Source: Actibacterium sp. XHP0104
GTDB lineage: Bacteria; Pseudomonadota; Alphaproteobacteria; Rhodobacterales; Rhodobacteraceae
Reading direction: 5' to 3'
DNA: 64,000 bases
NCBI RefSeq assembly: GCF_025751515.1
Contig: NZ_JAOWLE010000001.1
Coordinates: forward strand, 310,001-374,000
In this document: in pieces, positions 35,406 to 43,675 of the stretch
Position numbering within the stretch: position 1 is the first letter of the stretch
Layout of the letters: each line of letters begins with the position of its first letter
Position numbers and translations under genes: made by a program
The notes under the pieces: model-generated
Databases searched by the model: none
What the model saw: only the letters and a program-made list of their open reading frames with translations
What the model was told of the DNA's origin: nothing

Positions 35406-36115
35406 TGTCTGACGGCGCCCCCCAGATCCAGCTGCGCGGCATCTGTCGCTATTACGGCGCCGGCGAAACCGAGGTGCGGGCGCTGGACGATGTCGATCTG
35501 ACCATCCGAAGCGGCGAGTTCGTGGCGATCATGGGGCCCTCGGGGTCAGGCAAGTCGACGGCGATGAACGTGATCGGCTGCCTCGATACGCCGACCGCGG
35601 GCAGCTATCATTTCGAAGGGGTCGAGGTGGGCGATCTGGACCAGGACCAGCGCGCGCTGTTGCGGCGGCATTATCTGGGCTTTGTGTTCCAGGGCTATAA
35701 CCTGCTGGCGCGCAGCACGGCGCTGGAAAATGTCGAGCTGCCGCTGATCTACAAGGGCATGGCGCGTGACGAAAGGATCGCGCGGGCGCGCGAGGCGCTG
35801 AGCCGGGTCGGGCTGGCCGATCGCTGGCACCATGACCCGTCGGAACTGTCGGGCGGCCAGCAACAGCGCGTGGCGATCGCGCGGGCGCTGGCGGGGCGGC
35901 CCGATGTGCTGTTGGCGGATGAACCCACGGGCAACCTCGACAGTGCGAAATCGCGCGAGATCATGGAGCTGCTCAGCGATCTGAACCGGCAGGACGGGCT
36001 GACCATCGTCATGGTCACGCATGAGGAAGACATGGCCGCCTATGCCGGGCGGCTGGTGACGTTTCTGGACGGGCGCATTGCCAGCGACGCGCCGACCCGG
36101 CGGGCGGGGGGCTAG
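35405..36115 (+). CDS. ABC transporter ATP-binding protein (MacB/LolD type)
   Basis: ATPase of the MacB-type exporter, 236 residues. Walker [14 protein letters not shown]-loop region [11 protein letters not shown], signature [15 protein letters not shown], Walker [14 protein letters not shown] and switch VTHEEDM are all intact. The ATG is preferred to a GTG one codon upstream. In E. coli MacB this domain is fused to the permease; here they are separate genes three bases apart. Confidence 0.93.
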   Translation: MSDGAPQIQLRGICRYYGAGETEVRALDDVDLTIRSGEFVAIMGPSGSGKSTAMNVIGCLDTPTAGSYHFEGVEVGDLDQDQRALLRRHYLGFVFQGYNLLARSTALENVELPLIYKGMARDERIARAREALSRVGLADRWHHDPSELSGGQQQRVAIARALAGRPDVLLADEPTGNLDSAKSREIMELLSDLNRQDGLTIVMVTHEEDMAAYAGRLVTFLDGRIASDAPTRRAGG

Positions 36116-36118
36116 GAT

Positions 36119-37327
36119 ATGCTGAGGGAAACCATCCGCCTGGCGCTAAGCGCGATCTTTCGCAACACGATGCGGTCATTCCTGACGGTGCTGGGCATCG
36201 TGATCGGCGTGGCGGCGGTGATCGCCATGGTGACGGTCGGGCAGGGCTCACAGCAGCAGGTCACAAAGGACATCGAGAAACTGGGCACCAACACGCTGAT
36301 GGTGATGCCGGGGCAGGGCGGGATGCGGTCGGGCGGGTTCACCTCTGACCGGGCGTTTACCCGTCGCGACGCCGAGGCGATCGAGTCTGAACTGTCCAGC
36401 GTGCGCATCGCCGCGCCCTATTCGACCTCGATGATCACCGCCATCTATGGCAGCGAGAACCACCTGACCGGGCTGGCCGGCGCCGATACCAGCCTGCTGG
36501 ATGCGATGGATTGGCCGGTGCGGCTGGGCCGGCGGTTCACCGGTGCCGAGGAACGCGCGGGCCGGGCGGTGTGCCTGATCGGGGAAACCGTGCGCGGCAA
36601 GCTCTTTGGAAATGTCGATCCGCTGGGCCATTCGATCCGGCTAAAGGCGCTGTCTTGCGAGGTGATCGGGGTTCTGGACGCCAAGGGCGTGTCGAGTTTC
36701 GGCGAGGATCAGGACGATCTGGTTCTGCTGCCGCTGCGCAGCTATCAGCGCCGGATTGCCGGGAATGACGAGGTTGCGCTGATCTATGTCTCGGTGCGCG
36801 AGGGCGTGTCGACCGACCGCGCCGCGCGCGAGATCCAGGCCCTGATGCGTGAGCGCCGTCGGATCTCGTTGGGCGAAGAGGATGATTTCAGCGTCATGGA
36901 CATGAAACAGATCGCCTCGATCCTGTCGGGGATCACGGCGGTGCTGACGGGGCTGTTGTCGTCTGTTGCGGCGGTCAGCCTGGTGGTGGGGGGCATCGGC
37001 ATCATGAACATCATGCTGGTCTCGGTGACCGAGCGCACCCGCGAAATTGGCATCCGTCTGGCGGTGGGCGCGCAGGCGGGGCAGGTGCTGATGCAATTTC
37101 TGGTCGAGGCGATCGTGCTGTCACTGATGGGCGGGGCGCTGGGCATCGCGCTGGGGCTGGGGCTGGCGGCGCTGGCGGCACGGCTGTTGTCGATACCCTT
37201 TACGCCCGATCCGCTGGTCGTGCTGCTGGCGGTGGGATTCTCGGGCGGGGTCGGGGTGATCTTCGGCTATTTCCCGGCTCGCCGCGCCGCGCGGATGGAC
37301 CCGATCCAGGCGCTGCGCCACGAATGA
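36119..37327 (+). CDS. ABC transporter permease (MacB/FtsX type)
   Basis: A 402-residue permease with one N-terminal helix (FRNTMRSFLTVLGIVIGVAAV), a large periplasmic MacB-type domain and three C-terminal helices. The FtsX-like block GGIGIMNIMLVSVTERTREIGIRLAVGA is conserved. It completes the exporter formed by the two upstream genes; an outer-membrane TolC-type channel is expected elsewhere. Confidence 0.92.
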   Translation: MLRETIRLALSAIFRNTMRSFLTVLGIVIGVAAVIAMVTVGQGSQQQVTKDIEKLGTNTLMVMPGQGGMRSGGFTSDRAFTRRDAEAIESELSSVRIAAPYSTSMITAIYGSENHLTGLAGADTSLLDAMDWPVRLGRRFTGAEERAGRAVCLIGETVRGKLFGNVDPLGHSIRLKALSCEVIGVLDAKGVSSFGEDQDDLVLLPLRSYQRRIAGNDEVALIYVSVREGVSTDRAAREIQALMRERRRISLGEEDDFSVMDMKQIASILSGITAVLTGLLSSVAAVSLVVGGIGIMNIMLVSVTERTREIGIRLAVGAQAGQVLMQFLVEAIVLSLMGGALGIALGLGLAALAARLLSIPFTPDPLVVLLAVGFSGGVGVIFGYFPARRAARMDPIQALRHE

Positions 37328-37369
37328 GCCCGAAAAAAAGATCGCCGGAGGCGCAGAAATCCGCATGGC

Positions 37370-37383
37370 TTGACTTGGATCAA
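37370..37383 (+). promoter_or_regulatory. FNR/FnrL-type box upstream of a candidate small RNA
   Basis: TTGACTTGGATCAA matches TTGAT/C-N4-ATCAA. A TAGAAT hexamer lies at 37410-37415. No protein gene starts downstream on the plus strand; instead the structured RNA candidate follows. The same half-site pair occurs upstream of hemA. Confidence 0.6.
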
Positions 37384-37419
37384 GGATGCATGCCGCGTTG
37401 CCGCGTACATAGAATCTGC

Positions 37420-37620
37420 ACATGGCCGAACCTGGTGAGTAGGGTAAGGCGATTGCAGCTTCGACCGTGGTATTTCCCTGCACGGAATGGGTGTGCCGGC
37501 CCTCCCTCTGGCACAATCCGTCGAAGTTCCCCCAGGCGCTGCGGGCCTTCCCTCCTGCGGCGCCTCAAATTTTTCAGGCCTCCTGAAACGAAAAAGCCCC
37601 CGTCACTGCGGGGGCTTTTC
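37420..37620 (+). ncRNA. Candidate FNR-controlled small RNA with anti-SD (CCUCC) hairpins
   Basis: The 314-base gap between the MacB-type permease and infC holds no credible gene but a dense series of complementary segments. CTTCGAC (37459-37465) pairs with GTCGAAG (37520-37526), enclosing CCGTG/CACGG (37465-37469, 37481-37485; they compete for C37465) and TGTGCC/GGCACA (37492-37497, 37510-37515). That last hairpin has a loop reading CCCTCCCT. A third hairpin pairs AGGCGCTGC (37534-37542) with GCGGCGCCT (37557-37565), with CCTCC near its tip. A fourth pairs TTTCAGG (37572-37578) with CCTGAAA (37582-37588), with CCTCC at 37579-37583. A perfect terminator ends it. CCUCC in hairpin tips is typical of alphaproteobacterial trans-acting sRNAs. 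The 5' end is inferred from the -10-like hexamer. Confidence 0.5.
37592..37619. terminator. Bidirectional intrinsic terminator
   Basis: AAAAGCCCCCG (37592-37602) with CGGGGGCTTTT (37609-37619) around a 6-base loop. On the minus strand it ends infC with a T-run; on the plus strand it would end the candidate small RNA. Confidence 0.9.
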
Positions 37621-37641
37621 TTCATGCGCCTGGCGCCGGGG

Positions 37642-38187
37642 TCACTTGGGCAGCGGCCCGATCATCATGATCATCTGGCGGCCTTCCATCTTGGGCATGT
37701 TCTCGACCTTGCCGATCTCTTTCACGTCTTCGGCGACACGCTCCAGCAGCTCGCGGCCCAGGTTCTGGTGCGCCATCTCGCGGCCACGAAAGCGCAGGGT
37801 AATCTTAACCTTGTCGCCTTTTTCGAGGAACTTGATCACGTTACGCATCTTGACTTCGTAGTCATGCGTATCGGTCCCGGGACGGAACTTGACCTCTTTG
37901 ACCTCGATGATCTTCTGCTTCTTGCGAGCCTCGGATTCGCGCTTTTGCTGTTCGTATTTGAACTTGCCGAAATCCATGATCTTGCAGACAGGGGGCGTGG
38001 CATTGGGAGAAATCTCAACCAGATCCAGCCCGGCCTGTTCGGCCAACGCCATTCCGCGTTCCGGCGTGACAACGCCGATATTCTCGCCTTCGGCACCGAT
38101 CAGTCGGATTTCGGGCGACCGGATACGTCCGTTGATGCGGGGGCCGGTGTCGCGCGTCGGGGGCGCGTTGTGAGGTCTGCGGGCTAT
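37642..38187 (-). CDS. infC: Translation initiation factor IF-3, non-canonical ATA start
   Basis: IF-3 selects the initiator tRNA and start codon on the 30S subunit. The first ATG in frame (38052) would give only 136 residues and lose the N-terminal domain. Reading further upstream, the frame continues with the conserved N-terminus [20 protein letters not shown] up to an ATA codon at 38187, preceded by an AGAAGGA ribosome site (38196-38202) 8 bases away. The full 181-residue protein then has normal length. No ATG, GTG or TTG lies at a suitable place. Rare start codons (AUU in E. coli) are the classic basis of infC autoregulation. C-terminal domain: [38 protein letters not shown]. Confidence 0.9.
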   Translation of the reverse strand: MARRPHNAPPTRDTGPRINGRIRSPEIRLIGAEGENIGVVTPERGMALAEQAGLDLVEISPNATPPVCKIMDFGKFKYEQQKRESEARKKQKIIEVKEVKFRPGTDTHDYEVKMRNVIKFLEKGDKVKITLRFRGREMAHQNLGRELLERVAEDVKEIGKVENMPKMEGRQMIMMIGPLPK

Positions 38188-38381
38188 GACGTTGTTCCTT
38201 CTGTCATTGAACTTGCGTGGCGCGCAAAATAGTCGCGGTGCCCGGGTCTTTCAACCAGTTATTCTGGGCAAAAAACGGGCGATTTGCCGCCGATTTGCCG
38301 AATAGCTGTTTTCTTTCCCCGCGCACGGTGCCACATCGTTGGATATTCAATATCGGTACGAGTCCGAAAAGGAAGACGAGT

Positions 38382-38957
38382 ATGAACAAATCGGTAATCA
38401 CTGTAGCCATCCTGGTCGCCATCGCGGCTGGTGGATATGTTTTCATGCAGAAACAAGGTGGCGAGGCCGAAGCGCCCGTGACCCAGGCCGCCGAGCCGGC
38501 CGTGCAAGAGTCGGCCGCTGACGCCGCAGCCACCGCCGTGGAAGAGGCCAAAGAGGCCGTTGACGCCGCCAAGGATGCCGCCGGCGCCGCCGTTGAAGAG
38601 GCCAAAGAGGCTGTTGCTGACACGGCTGCCGCCGTCGAAGAAGCCGCCGATGCTGCCAAAGAGGCCATGACCGAGGCCGCCAATGGTGCCGTTGAAGAGG
38701 CCAAGGAAATGGTGCAGGGCGCAGCTGACGCCACTGCCGACACCGCCGGCGCGGCTGCCGAGGCCACCGACGGCGCGATCGACGGTCTGCTGACCGCCGA
38801 CACGTTCGATGCAGACAAGATCGTGGCCTATATCGAGGGCTCGGATCTGGGCGAGGTTGAAAAGCAGGCCCTGGTCGCGACCGTCAAGAAGGCTGCCGAA
38901 AGCCCCGAGCTGGTTGACGCTGCCATCGCGTCGGTCAAATCCGCGCTGAACATGTAA
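38382..38957 (+). CDS. Membrane-anchored Ala/Glu-rich coiled protein
   Basis: A 191-residue protein with one N-terminal membrane anchor (SVITVAILVAIAAGGYVFM), a long helical Ala/Glu/Lys segment with repeated AVEEAKEAV units (about residues 40-130), and a compact C-terminal part (FDADKIVAYIEGSDLGEVEKQ). The pattern resembles late-embryogenesis-like or periplasmic spacer proteins. The ribosome site GGAAG precedes the ATG; an upstream in-frame start would overlap the infC promoter region. Monocistronic, with its own terminator. Function unknown. Confidence 0.7.
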   Translation: MNKSVITVAILVAIAAGGYVFMQKQGGEAEAPVTQAAEPAVQESAADAAATAVEEAKEAVDAAKDAAGAAVEEAKEAVADTAAAVEEAADAAKEAMTEAANGAVEEAKEMVQGAADATADTAGAAAEATDGAIDGLLTADTFDADKIVAYIEGSDLGEVEKQALVATVKKAAESPELVDAAIASVKSALNM

Positions 38958-38978
38958 GCGTCGGATACCCGAAACAAG

Positions 38979-39015
38979 CGGCGCGCATGGCATAGGCTGT
39001 GCGCGCCGTTTTTTT
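38979..39015. terminator. Intrinsic terminator between convergent genes
   Basis: CGGCGCGCA (38979-38987) pairs with TGCGCGCCG (39000-39008), followed by seven T residues. It serves the Ala-rich protein gene and lies at the 3' end of fpr. Confidence 0.9.
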
Positions 39016-39017
39016 GC

Positions 39018-39839
39018 CTACCCCACGAAAGCCTTTTCAACGACGAACTCGGCGGGTTCGGAATTGGCGCCTTCGCGCAGGCCAAAGCCTTCCAGAATCG
39101 CCATGATGTCCTTGTTGAAGGCCAGCGATCCGCAGACCATGCCGCGGTCGTGTTCGGGGTCCATGGGCGGCAGGCCCAGGTCGGCGAACACCTTGCCCGA
39201 GGTCAGGTTGTCGGTGATCCGGCCCATACGCGGGCTCTGTTCGCGGGTGGTGGTCGGGTAATAGCGCACCTTGTCGCCCACCAGCTCGCCGATCAGCGGG
39301 TCCTCGGCCAGGCCCTCGACCAGTTGCCGGCCGTATTCCAGCTCACCGACCTCGCGGCAGGTGTGCATGACCACGACCTCGTCGTAGCGCTCATAGGTGT
39401 CGGGGTCGCGCAGCAGCGAGGCAAAGGGCGCGATGCCGGTGCCGGTGGCGAACATCCACAGCCGCTTGCCGGGCAGCAGCGCATCCAGCACCAGCGTGCC
39501 GACGGGCTTGGGCCGCAGGATGATCTGGTCGCCCACCTCGATATGCTGCAGGCGGCTGGTCAGCGGGCCGTCGGGCACCTTGATCGAGTAGAATTCCAGC
39601 TCTTCGTCCCAGCTGGGCGAGGCGATGGAATAGGCGCGCAGAATGGGCTTCTGCTTGCCGGTCTTGGGGTCAGGGTCGCCCATCAGGCCGATCATCACGA
39701 ACTCGCCCGAGCGAAACCGCAGCGACTGCGGCCGCGTCACCCGAAAGGAAAACAGACGGTCCGTCCAGTGCTGAACAGACGTCACGGTTTGCGCGTCGGG
39801 AAGGGTGGCGGGCTTGGGAAGGGGCGATGTCTGGTCCAC
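39018..39839 (-). CDS. fpr: Ferredoxin--NADP reductase
   Basis: FAD flavoprotein exchanging electrons between NADPH and ferredoxin/flavodoxin. 273 residues. FAD motif RAYSIASPSWDEELEFY, NADP-binding GTGIAPFASLLRDP, and the C-terminal block MVCGSLAFNKDIMAILEGFGLREG are typical of the bacterial Fpr subclass, here ending EFVVEKAFVG. In related bacteria the enzyme is part of oxidative-stress defence. It stands alone, head to head with the Lrp/AsnC regulator. Confidence 0.94.
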   Translation of the reverse strand: MDQTSPLPKPATLPDAQTVTSVQHWTDRLFSFRVTRPQSLRFRSGEFVMIGLMGDPDPKTGKQKPILRAYSIASPSWDEELEFYSIKVPDGPLTSRLQHIEVGDQIILRPKPVGTLVLDALLPGKRLWMFATGTGIAPFASLLRDPDTYERYDEVVVMHTCREVGELEYGRQLVEGLAEDPLIGELVGDKVRYYPTTTREQSPRMGRITDNLTSGKVFADLGLPPMDPEHDRGMVCGSLAFNKDIMAILEGFGLREGANSEPAEFVVEKAFVG

Positions 39840-39960
39840 GGGGCTTGCTCGATCTGATCAAAGGGCGTGTGCGTTACTAGCGCGCCTGCGGGCGCGGTGA
39901 AACCCCGCCTGCCTGCGCCATATGGTCGGGGCATAGCGCGGAAGCGCAGAAAACATCCAT

Positions 39961-40057
39961 GACATATGTCAAATTGAATATGTGCGCGCCCTCTGGATTG
40001 TGGGAAAATATTCTGCTATGGGCGGGCGCATCTGCTGAGTTTGGAAAAATATTCCAA
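39961..40057. promoter_or_regulatory. Two palindromes upstream of the Lrp/AsnC gene
   Basis: GACATATGTC (39961-39970) is a perfect 10-bp palindrome. TTGGAA (40041-40046) and TTCCAA (40052-40057) form a dyad around AAATA, directly before the ribosome site. Both fit an autoregulatory operator of the AsnC/Lrp protein. Confidence 0.45.
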
Positions 40058-40066
40058 GGAGGGCAT

Positions 40067-40528
40067 ATGTCGACCACGCTTGATAAGATTGATCGGAAAA
40101 TTCTGGCAGAGCTGCAGCGCGATGCCGGAAAATCGCTGGACGAGATCGCCAAGGCGGTCGGTTCGTCGAAAACGCCGGTCTGGAACCGTATCCGCAAGAT
40201 GCGCGACGGCGGTGTGATCACCGGGCACACGATGCTGGTCGATCCCGAGGCGCTGGGGCTTGAGGCCTGTTTCTTCGTGCTGATCCGCACCTCCGAGCAT
40301 GATTCCGACTGGCAGCAGAAATTCCTTTACGCGTTGCAGGCCCGGCCCGAGGTTCTCGAGGCGCACCGGCTGGCGGGGGATATCGATTATATCCTCAAGG
40401 TAAGGGTTCCCAATGCCCGCGCCTATGACCAGTTTTACCAGGCTTTGATCGCCGAAGTGAAGATTCACAACGTCACCGCGCTGTTGTCGATGGAAGAGAT
40501 CAAGGCGACCACCGTGCTACCCGTCTGA
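40067..40528 (+). CDS. Lrp/AsnC family transcriptional regulator
   Basis: A 153-residue feast/famine regulator. The N-terminal helix-turn-helix is LDKIDRKILAELQRDAG followed by SLDEIAKAVGSSKTPVWNRIRKM; the C-terminal RAM domain includes GDIDYILKVRVPNARAYDQFY. The start MSTTLDK has an AAGGAGGG ribosome site; the longer frame upstream would run through the dyad operator. It is followed by dctB after 51 bases. Its target is unknown; autoregulation is likely. Confidence 0.92.
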   Translation: MSTTLDKIDRKILAELQRDAGKSLDEIAKAVGSSKTPVWNRIRKMRDGGVITGHTMLVDPEALGLEACFFVLIRTSEHDSDWQQKFLYALQARPEVLEAHRLAGDIDYILKVRVPNARAYDQFYQALIAEVKIHNVTALLSMEEIKATTVLPV

Positions 40529-40579
40529 GGGCTGGTCAAGCTCAGGCGCGCTTTCTAGAGTGTTCCCAAGGGAGGACAT

Positions 40580-42373
40580 ATGAAGCGGCTGTGGTCGATT
40601 GCGATCTATCTTGGACTCGCGACCGCGTTCACCGCGGGCGTGTGGTGGTTCGCCTATAGTTCGGCGCTGGATCAGATGGCCGAGCGCGGCCGGTCCGACC
40701 TGTCGCTGGCCTCTGATCGCCTGGTCAGCCAGTTGCAGCAATATCGCGAGCTTGTCGTGTTGATGGCCGATCATCCGGTGGTGGCGGCGGTTCTCAACGG
40801 CCAGGCCGCGCCCGAAGAGGCGGGCGAGCTGTTGCTGAAAGTGTCGGACCAGACCGGCGCGCTGAACCTGCATCTCAGCGATGCGACGGGCGCGGTGATC
40901 GCCAGTTCGAACCGCAAGAATGGCGCTCTGCCCCCCAACCAGGCGGGTAAGCCGTCTTTCGTGCGCGCGATGCAAGGCGCACTGGGGTCGCATCACGAAC
41001 GCACGTCTGAAACGCTGGGGCGGTCTTACATCTTTGCCGCGCCGGTCTTTGCCGGGCAGGCGGTGCCGCAGGGGGTGATCACGGTCGATGTGAATATCTG
41101 GGCGATCGAATCCGCCTGGAGCGGCGATCCCCATGCGGTGTTCTTTACCGATGATGCGGGCGTGGTGTTCGTCACCAACCGGTCAGAGCTGTTGCTGACC
41201 CAGCGGGCGCCGGCCCCGGATGAGCGTCTGGCGCGCTACAATTACCACACCCATCCCCTGAACGATTTCCCGCCGGTCCAGCCGAGCGATGTGGCCGGGC
41301 ACGAGGTCTGGGCGGTGAATGGCGGGCCCTACCTGCCGGCGCGGGCCTTGCATCTGTCGATGCCGCTGCCGGTGATCGGCATCACCGGAGAGATCATGAT
41401 GGACGTGGCCCCGGCGGCGCGGCTGGCCCGCTTGCAGGCCATCGTGGCGGCGGCGGTGGCGCTGGTCTTTGGGGCGGTTCTGGTGCTGCTGCAACAGCGG
41501 CGGGATGCGCTGAGCCATCGCCTGCAGGTCGAGGAAGAGGCCAAGGCGCAGCTTGAGGTGCGCGTGGCCGAACGCACGCGCGAGCTGTCCGAGGCCAACC
41601 GCGCGCTGCGCCACGAGGTGACCGAACGCACCGAGGCCGAGGCCGCGCTGAAACGCGCGCAGGATGAGCTGGTGCAGGCGGGCAAGCTGTCGGCCCTGGG
41701 CAAGATGTCGGCGGGCCTCAGTCACGAGTTGAACCAGCCGCTGATGGCGATTCAGACATTCGCCGACAATGCCACGCAATTCATGGATATGGGCGCCCCG
41801 GACAAGGCTGCCAGCAATCTGGGCCGGATTTCCGAGATGGCCCGGCGCATGGGGCGGATCATCCGCAACCTGCGCGCATTCGCCCGCCAGGAAAGCGAGC
41901 CGATGACCAATGTCGATCTGGTCGCGGTGGTCGAGGCGGTGCTGGACCTCAGCGAAACCCGGCTGACCCAATCTGGGGTCGAGCTGACCTGGCGGCGACC
42001 GCCCGCGCCGGTCTGGGTGCGGGGCGGCGAGGTGCGGTTGCAGCAGGTGCTGCTGAACCTGGTGTCGAACGGGCTGGACGCGATGGCGGGGCAGGCGGTG
42101 CCGCGCATCGGCATCGCGATCGAGCCGGGCCAAGGCGTGGTGCGGCTGATCGTGCGCGACCACGGCCCCGGCATCGCCGAGCCGGAAAAGATCTTTGATC
42201 CGTTCTACACCACCAAAGAGGTGGGCCAGTCCGAGGGCATGGGGCTGGGCCTGTCGATTTCCTACGGCCTGGTGCAAAGCTTCGGCGGGGCGATCCGTGG
42301 CCGCAACCACCCTGATGGCGGGGCCGAATTCACGGTTGAACTGACCGCCGCCCAACTGGAGGACGCCGCATGA
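40580..42373 (+). CDS. dctB: Sensor histidine kinase, DctB-like
   Basis: C4-dicarboxylate-type sensor kinase, 597 residues. A transmembrane helix at residues 5-25 is followed by a periplasmic double-PDC sensor region to about residue 275, a second helix (LQAIVAAAVALVFGAVLVLL), a coiled linker (VEEEAKAQLEVRVAERTREL), the H-box MSAGLSHELNQPLMAIQTF with the phosphorylated histidine, and a HATPase domain with DHGPGI and GMGLGLSIS. It overlaps dctD by 4 bases. The TRAP genes dctPQM lie downstream. Confidence 0.92.
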   Translation: MKRLWSIAIYLGLATAFTAGVWWFAYSSALDQMAERGRSDLSLASDRLVSQLQQYRELVVLMADHPVVAAVLNGQAAPEEAGELLLKVSDQTGALNLHLSDATGAVIASSNRKNGALPPNQAGKPSFVRAMQGALGSHHERTSETLGRSYIFAAPVFAGQAVPQGVITVDVNIWAIESAWSGDPHAVFFTDDAGVVFVTNRSELLLTQRAPAPDERLARYNYHTHPLNDFPPVQPSDVAGHEVWAVNGGPYLPARALHLSMPLPVIGITGEIMMDVAPAARLARLQAIVAAAVALVFGAVLVLLQQRRDALSHRLQVEEEAKAQLEVRVAERTRELSEANRALRHEVTERTEAEAALKRAQDELVQAGKLSALGKMSAGLSHELNQPLMAIQTFADNATQFMDMGAPDKAASNLGRISEMARRMGRIIRNLRAFARQESEPMTNVDLVAVVEAVLDLSETRLTQSGVELTWRRPPAPVWVRGGEVRLQQVLLNLVSNGLDAMAGQAVPRIGIAIEPGQGVVRLIVRDHGPGIAEPEKIFDPFYTTKEVGQSEGMGLGLSISYGLVQSFGGAIRGRNHPDGGAEFTVELTAAQLEDAA

Positions 42374-43608
42374 TCCGCAAGGTTCTGCTGGTCGATGACG
42401 AACCCGCCGTGCGCGAGGCGCTGGGCCAGACGCTGGAGCTGGCCGGGCTGCGGCCGATCACCGCCGGCAGCTATATCGAGGCCAAGGATCACATCACCGA
42501 CCGGTTCGCCGGGGTCGTGGTCAGCGATATCCGGATGCCGGGCAAGGATGGCTATGCGCTGTTGGAGTATGCCCACAAGGTCGATCCAGAGCTGCCGGTG
42601 ATCCTGCTGACGGGCGAGGGTGATATTCCGATGGCGGTGCGGGGCATGGCGTCGGGGGCGTTTGATTTCCTGGAAAAGCCGTGCCCGACCCGGGCGCTGC
42701 TGGATGTGGTCGAACGGGCGATGAAGACCCGTAACCTGGTGCTGGAGAACCGCCGGCTGAAGCTGCAGCTCGAGGCGGGGGATGCGGCCTCGCGGCTGCT
42801 GCGCGGGCAATCGGCGCAGGCCGAGGCGATGCGCCAGCAGGCGCGCATCTTTGCCCGCAGCCAGACCGATGTGCTGATCACCGGAGAGCCGGGCACGGGC
42901 ACCTCGAAGATCGCAGAGGTGGTGCATCTGTTATCGGCGGATTCGCACAAGCCTTTTCTGAAATTCGCCGCCGCCTCGCAGACGCCCGAAAGCCTGTCCG
43001 ACGCGTTCGAGAGGGCCGAGGGCGGGTCGATCTTTCTGGACGAGATCGCCGCGATGGGGGCCGCAGCTCAATTCGCGCTGTTGGGGCTGATCGAGAGGCC
43101 CGGAGGCACGCGCTTCATCGTCGGCACGGCGCGGGACCTGGGGGCCGAGGTCGAGGCGGGGCGGTTCAACGCCGATCTGTTCTACCGGCTCGAGGCGGCG
43201 CAGATCCGCATTCCGCCCCTGCGCGAACGCCCCGAGGATATCCCCGTGCTGTTTCGCCATTACGTCTCGCTGGCCTGCGAACAGGCGGCGTTACCCGAAC
43301 CCGACGTGTCGCCCGAGGTGGTGGCGCGGTTGTTGGCGCAGGACTGGCCGGGCAACTCGCGCGCGCTGATGAATGCGGCGATGCGCTTTGCCATGGGGCT
43401 AGCCGACGTGGACGCGGCCGAGGAAGAGGCGATGGGCCTGGCCGAGCAATTGGCGCGGGTCGAGCATTCGCTGCTGATCGACGCGCTGCGCCGCGCCGAG
43501 GGCAACGCGACCGAGGCCGCACGCATTCTGAAACTGCCGCGCAAGACCTTTTACGACAAGCTGGCGCGCCACGGCATCCGCCCCGAGCTGTATCGCGACC
43601 ACGCCTGA
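42370..43608 (+). CDS. dctD: DctD-like response regulator lacking the GAFTGA loop
   Basis: NtrC-family response regulator, 412 residues. The receiver domain has VDDEPAVREAL and the phosphorylated aspartate in VVVSDIRMPG (Asp53). The central AAA+ domain is incomplete: Walker A reads GEPGTGTS (residues 172-179), without the lysine, and the region that normally holds GAFTGA is deleted, passing from ASQTPESLSDAF straight to ERAEGGSIFLDEI (Walker B). A Fis-type helix-turn-helix ends the protein (NATEAARILKLPRKTFYDKL). It therefore probably does not activate sigma54 polymerase, as known for Rhodobacter capsulatus NtrC, and would work with the housekeeping sigma factor. Confidence 0.9.
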   Translation: MIRKVLLVDDEPAVREALGQTLELAGLRPITAGSYIEAKDHITDRFAGVVVSDIRMPGKDGYALLEYAHKVDPELPVILLTGEGDIPMAVRGMASGAFDFLEKPCPTRALLDVVERAMKTRNLVLENRRLKLQLEAGDAASRLLRGQSAQAEAMRQQARIFARSQTDVLITGEPGTGTSKIAEVVHLLSADSHKPFLKFAAASQTPESLSDAFERAEGGSIFLDEIAAMGAAAQFALLGLIERPGGTRFIVGTARDLGAEVEAGRFNADLFYRLEAAQIRIPPLRERPEDIPVLFRHYVSLACEQAALPEPDVSPEVVARLLAQDWPGNSRALMNAAMRFAMGLADVDAAEEEAMGLAEQLARVEHSLLIDALRRAEGNATEAARILKLPRKTFYDKLARHGIRPELYRDHA

Positions 43609-43624
43609 GGGGCCCGAGTCGCAC

Positions 43625-43675
43625 TGTGTGGAAAACCGCACAGACCCGTATTTGCGTTGTGCGGAAATTCGCCCA
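43625..43675 (+). promoter_or_regulatory. Paired DctD-like operators upstream of dctP
   Basis: TGTGTGGAAAACCGCACA (43625-43642) is a near-perfect dyad; TGTGCGGAAATTCGCCCA (43658-43675) agrees at 14 of 18 positions. They start 33 bp apart, about three helical turns, so both face the same side. No TGGCA-N7-TGC sigma54 promoter is visible between them and dctP. Confidence 0.55.

Noticed and set aside
37324-38232. 302-residue plus-strand frame through the candidate sRNA and infC
   Set aside because: It runs over a perfect terminator and the reverse complement of infC, and its sequence is not protein-like.
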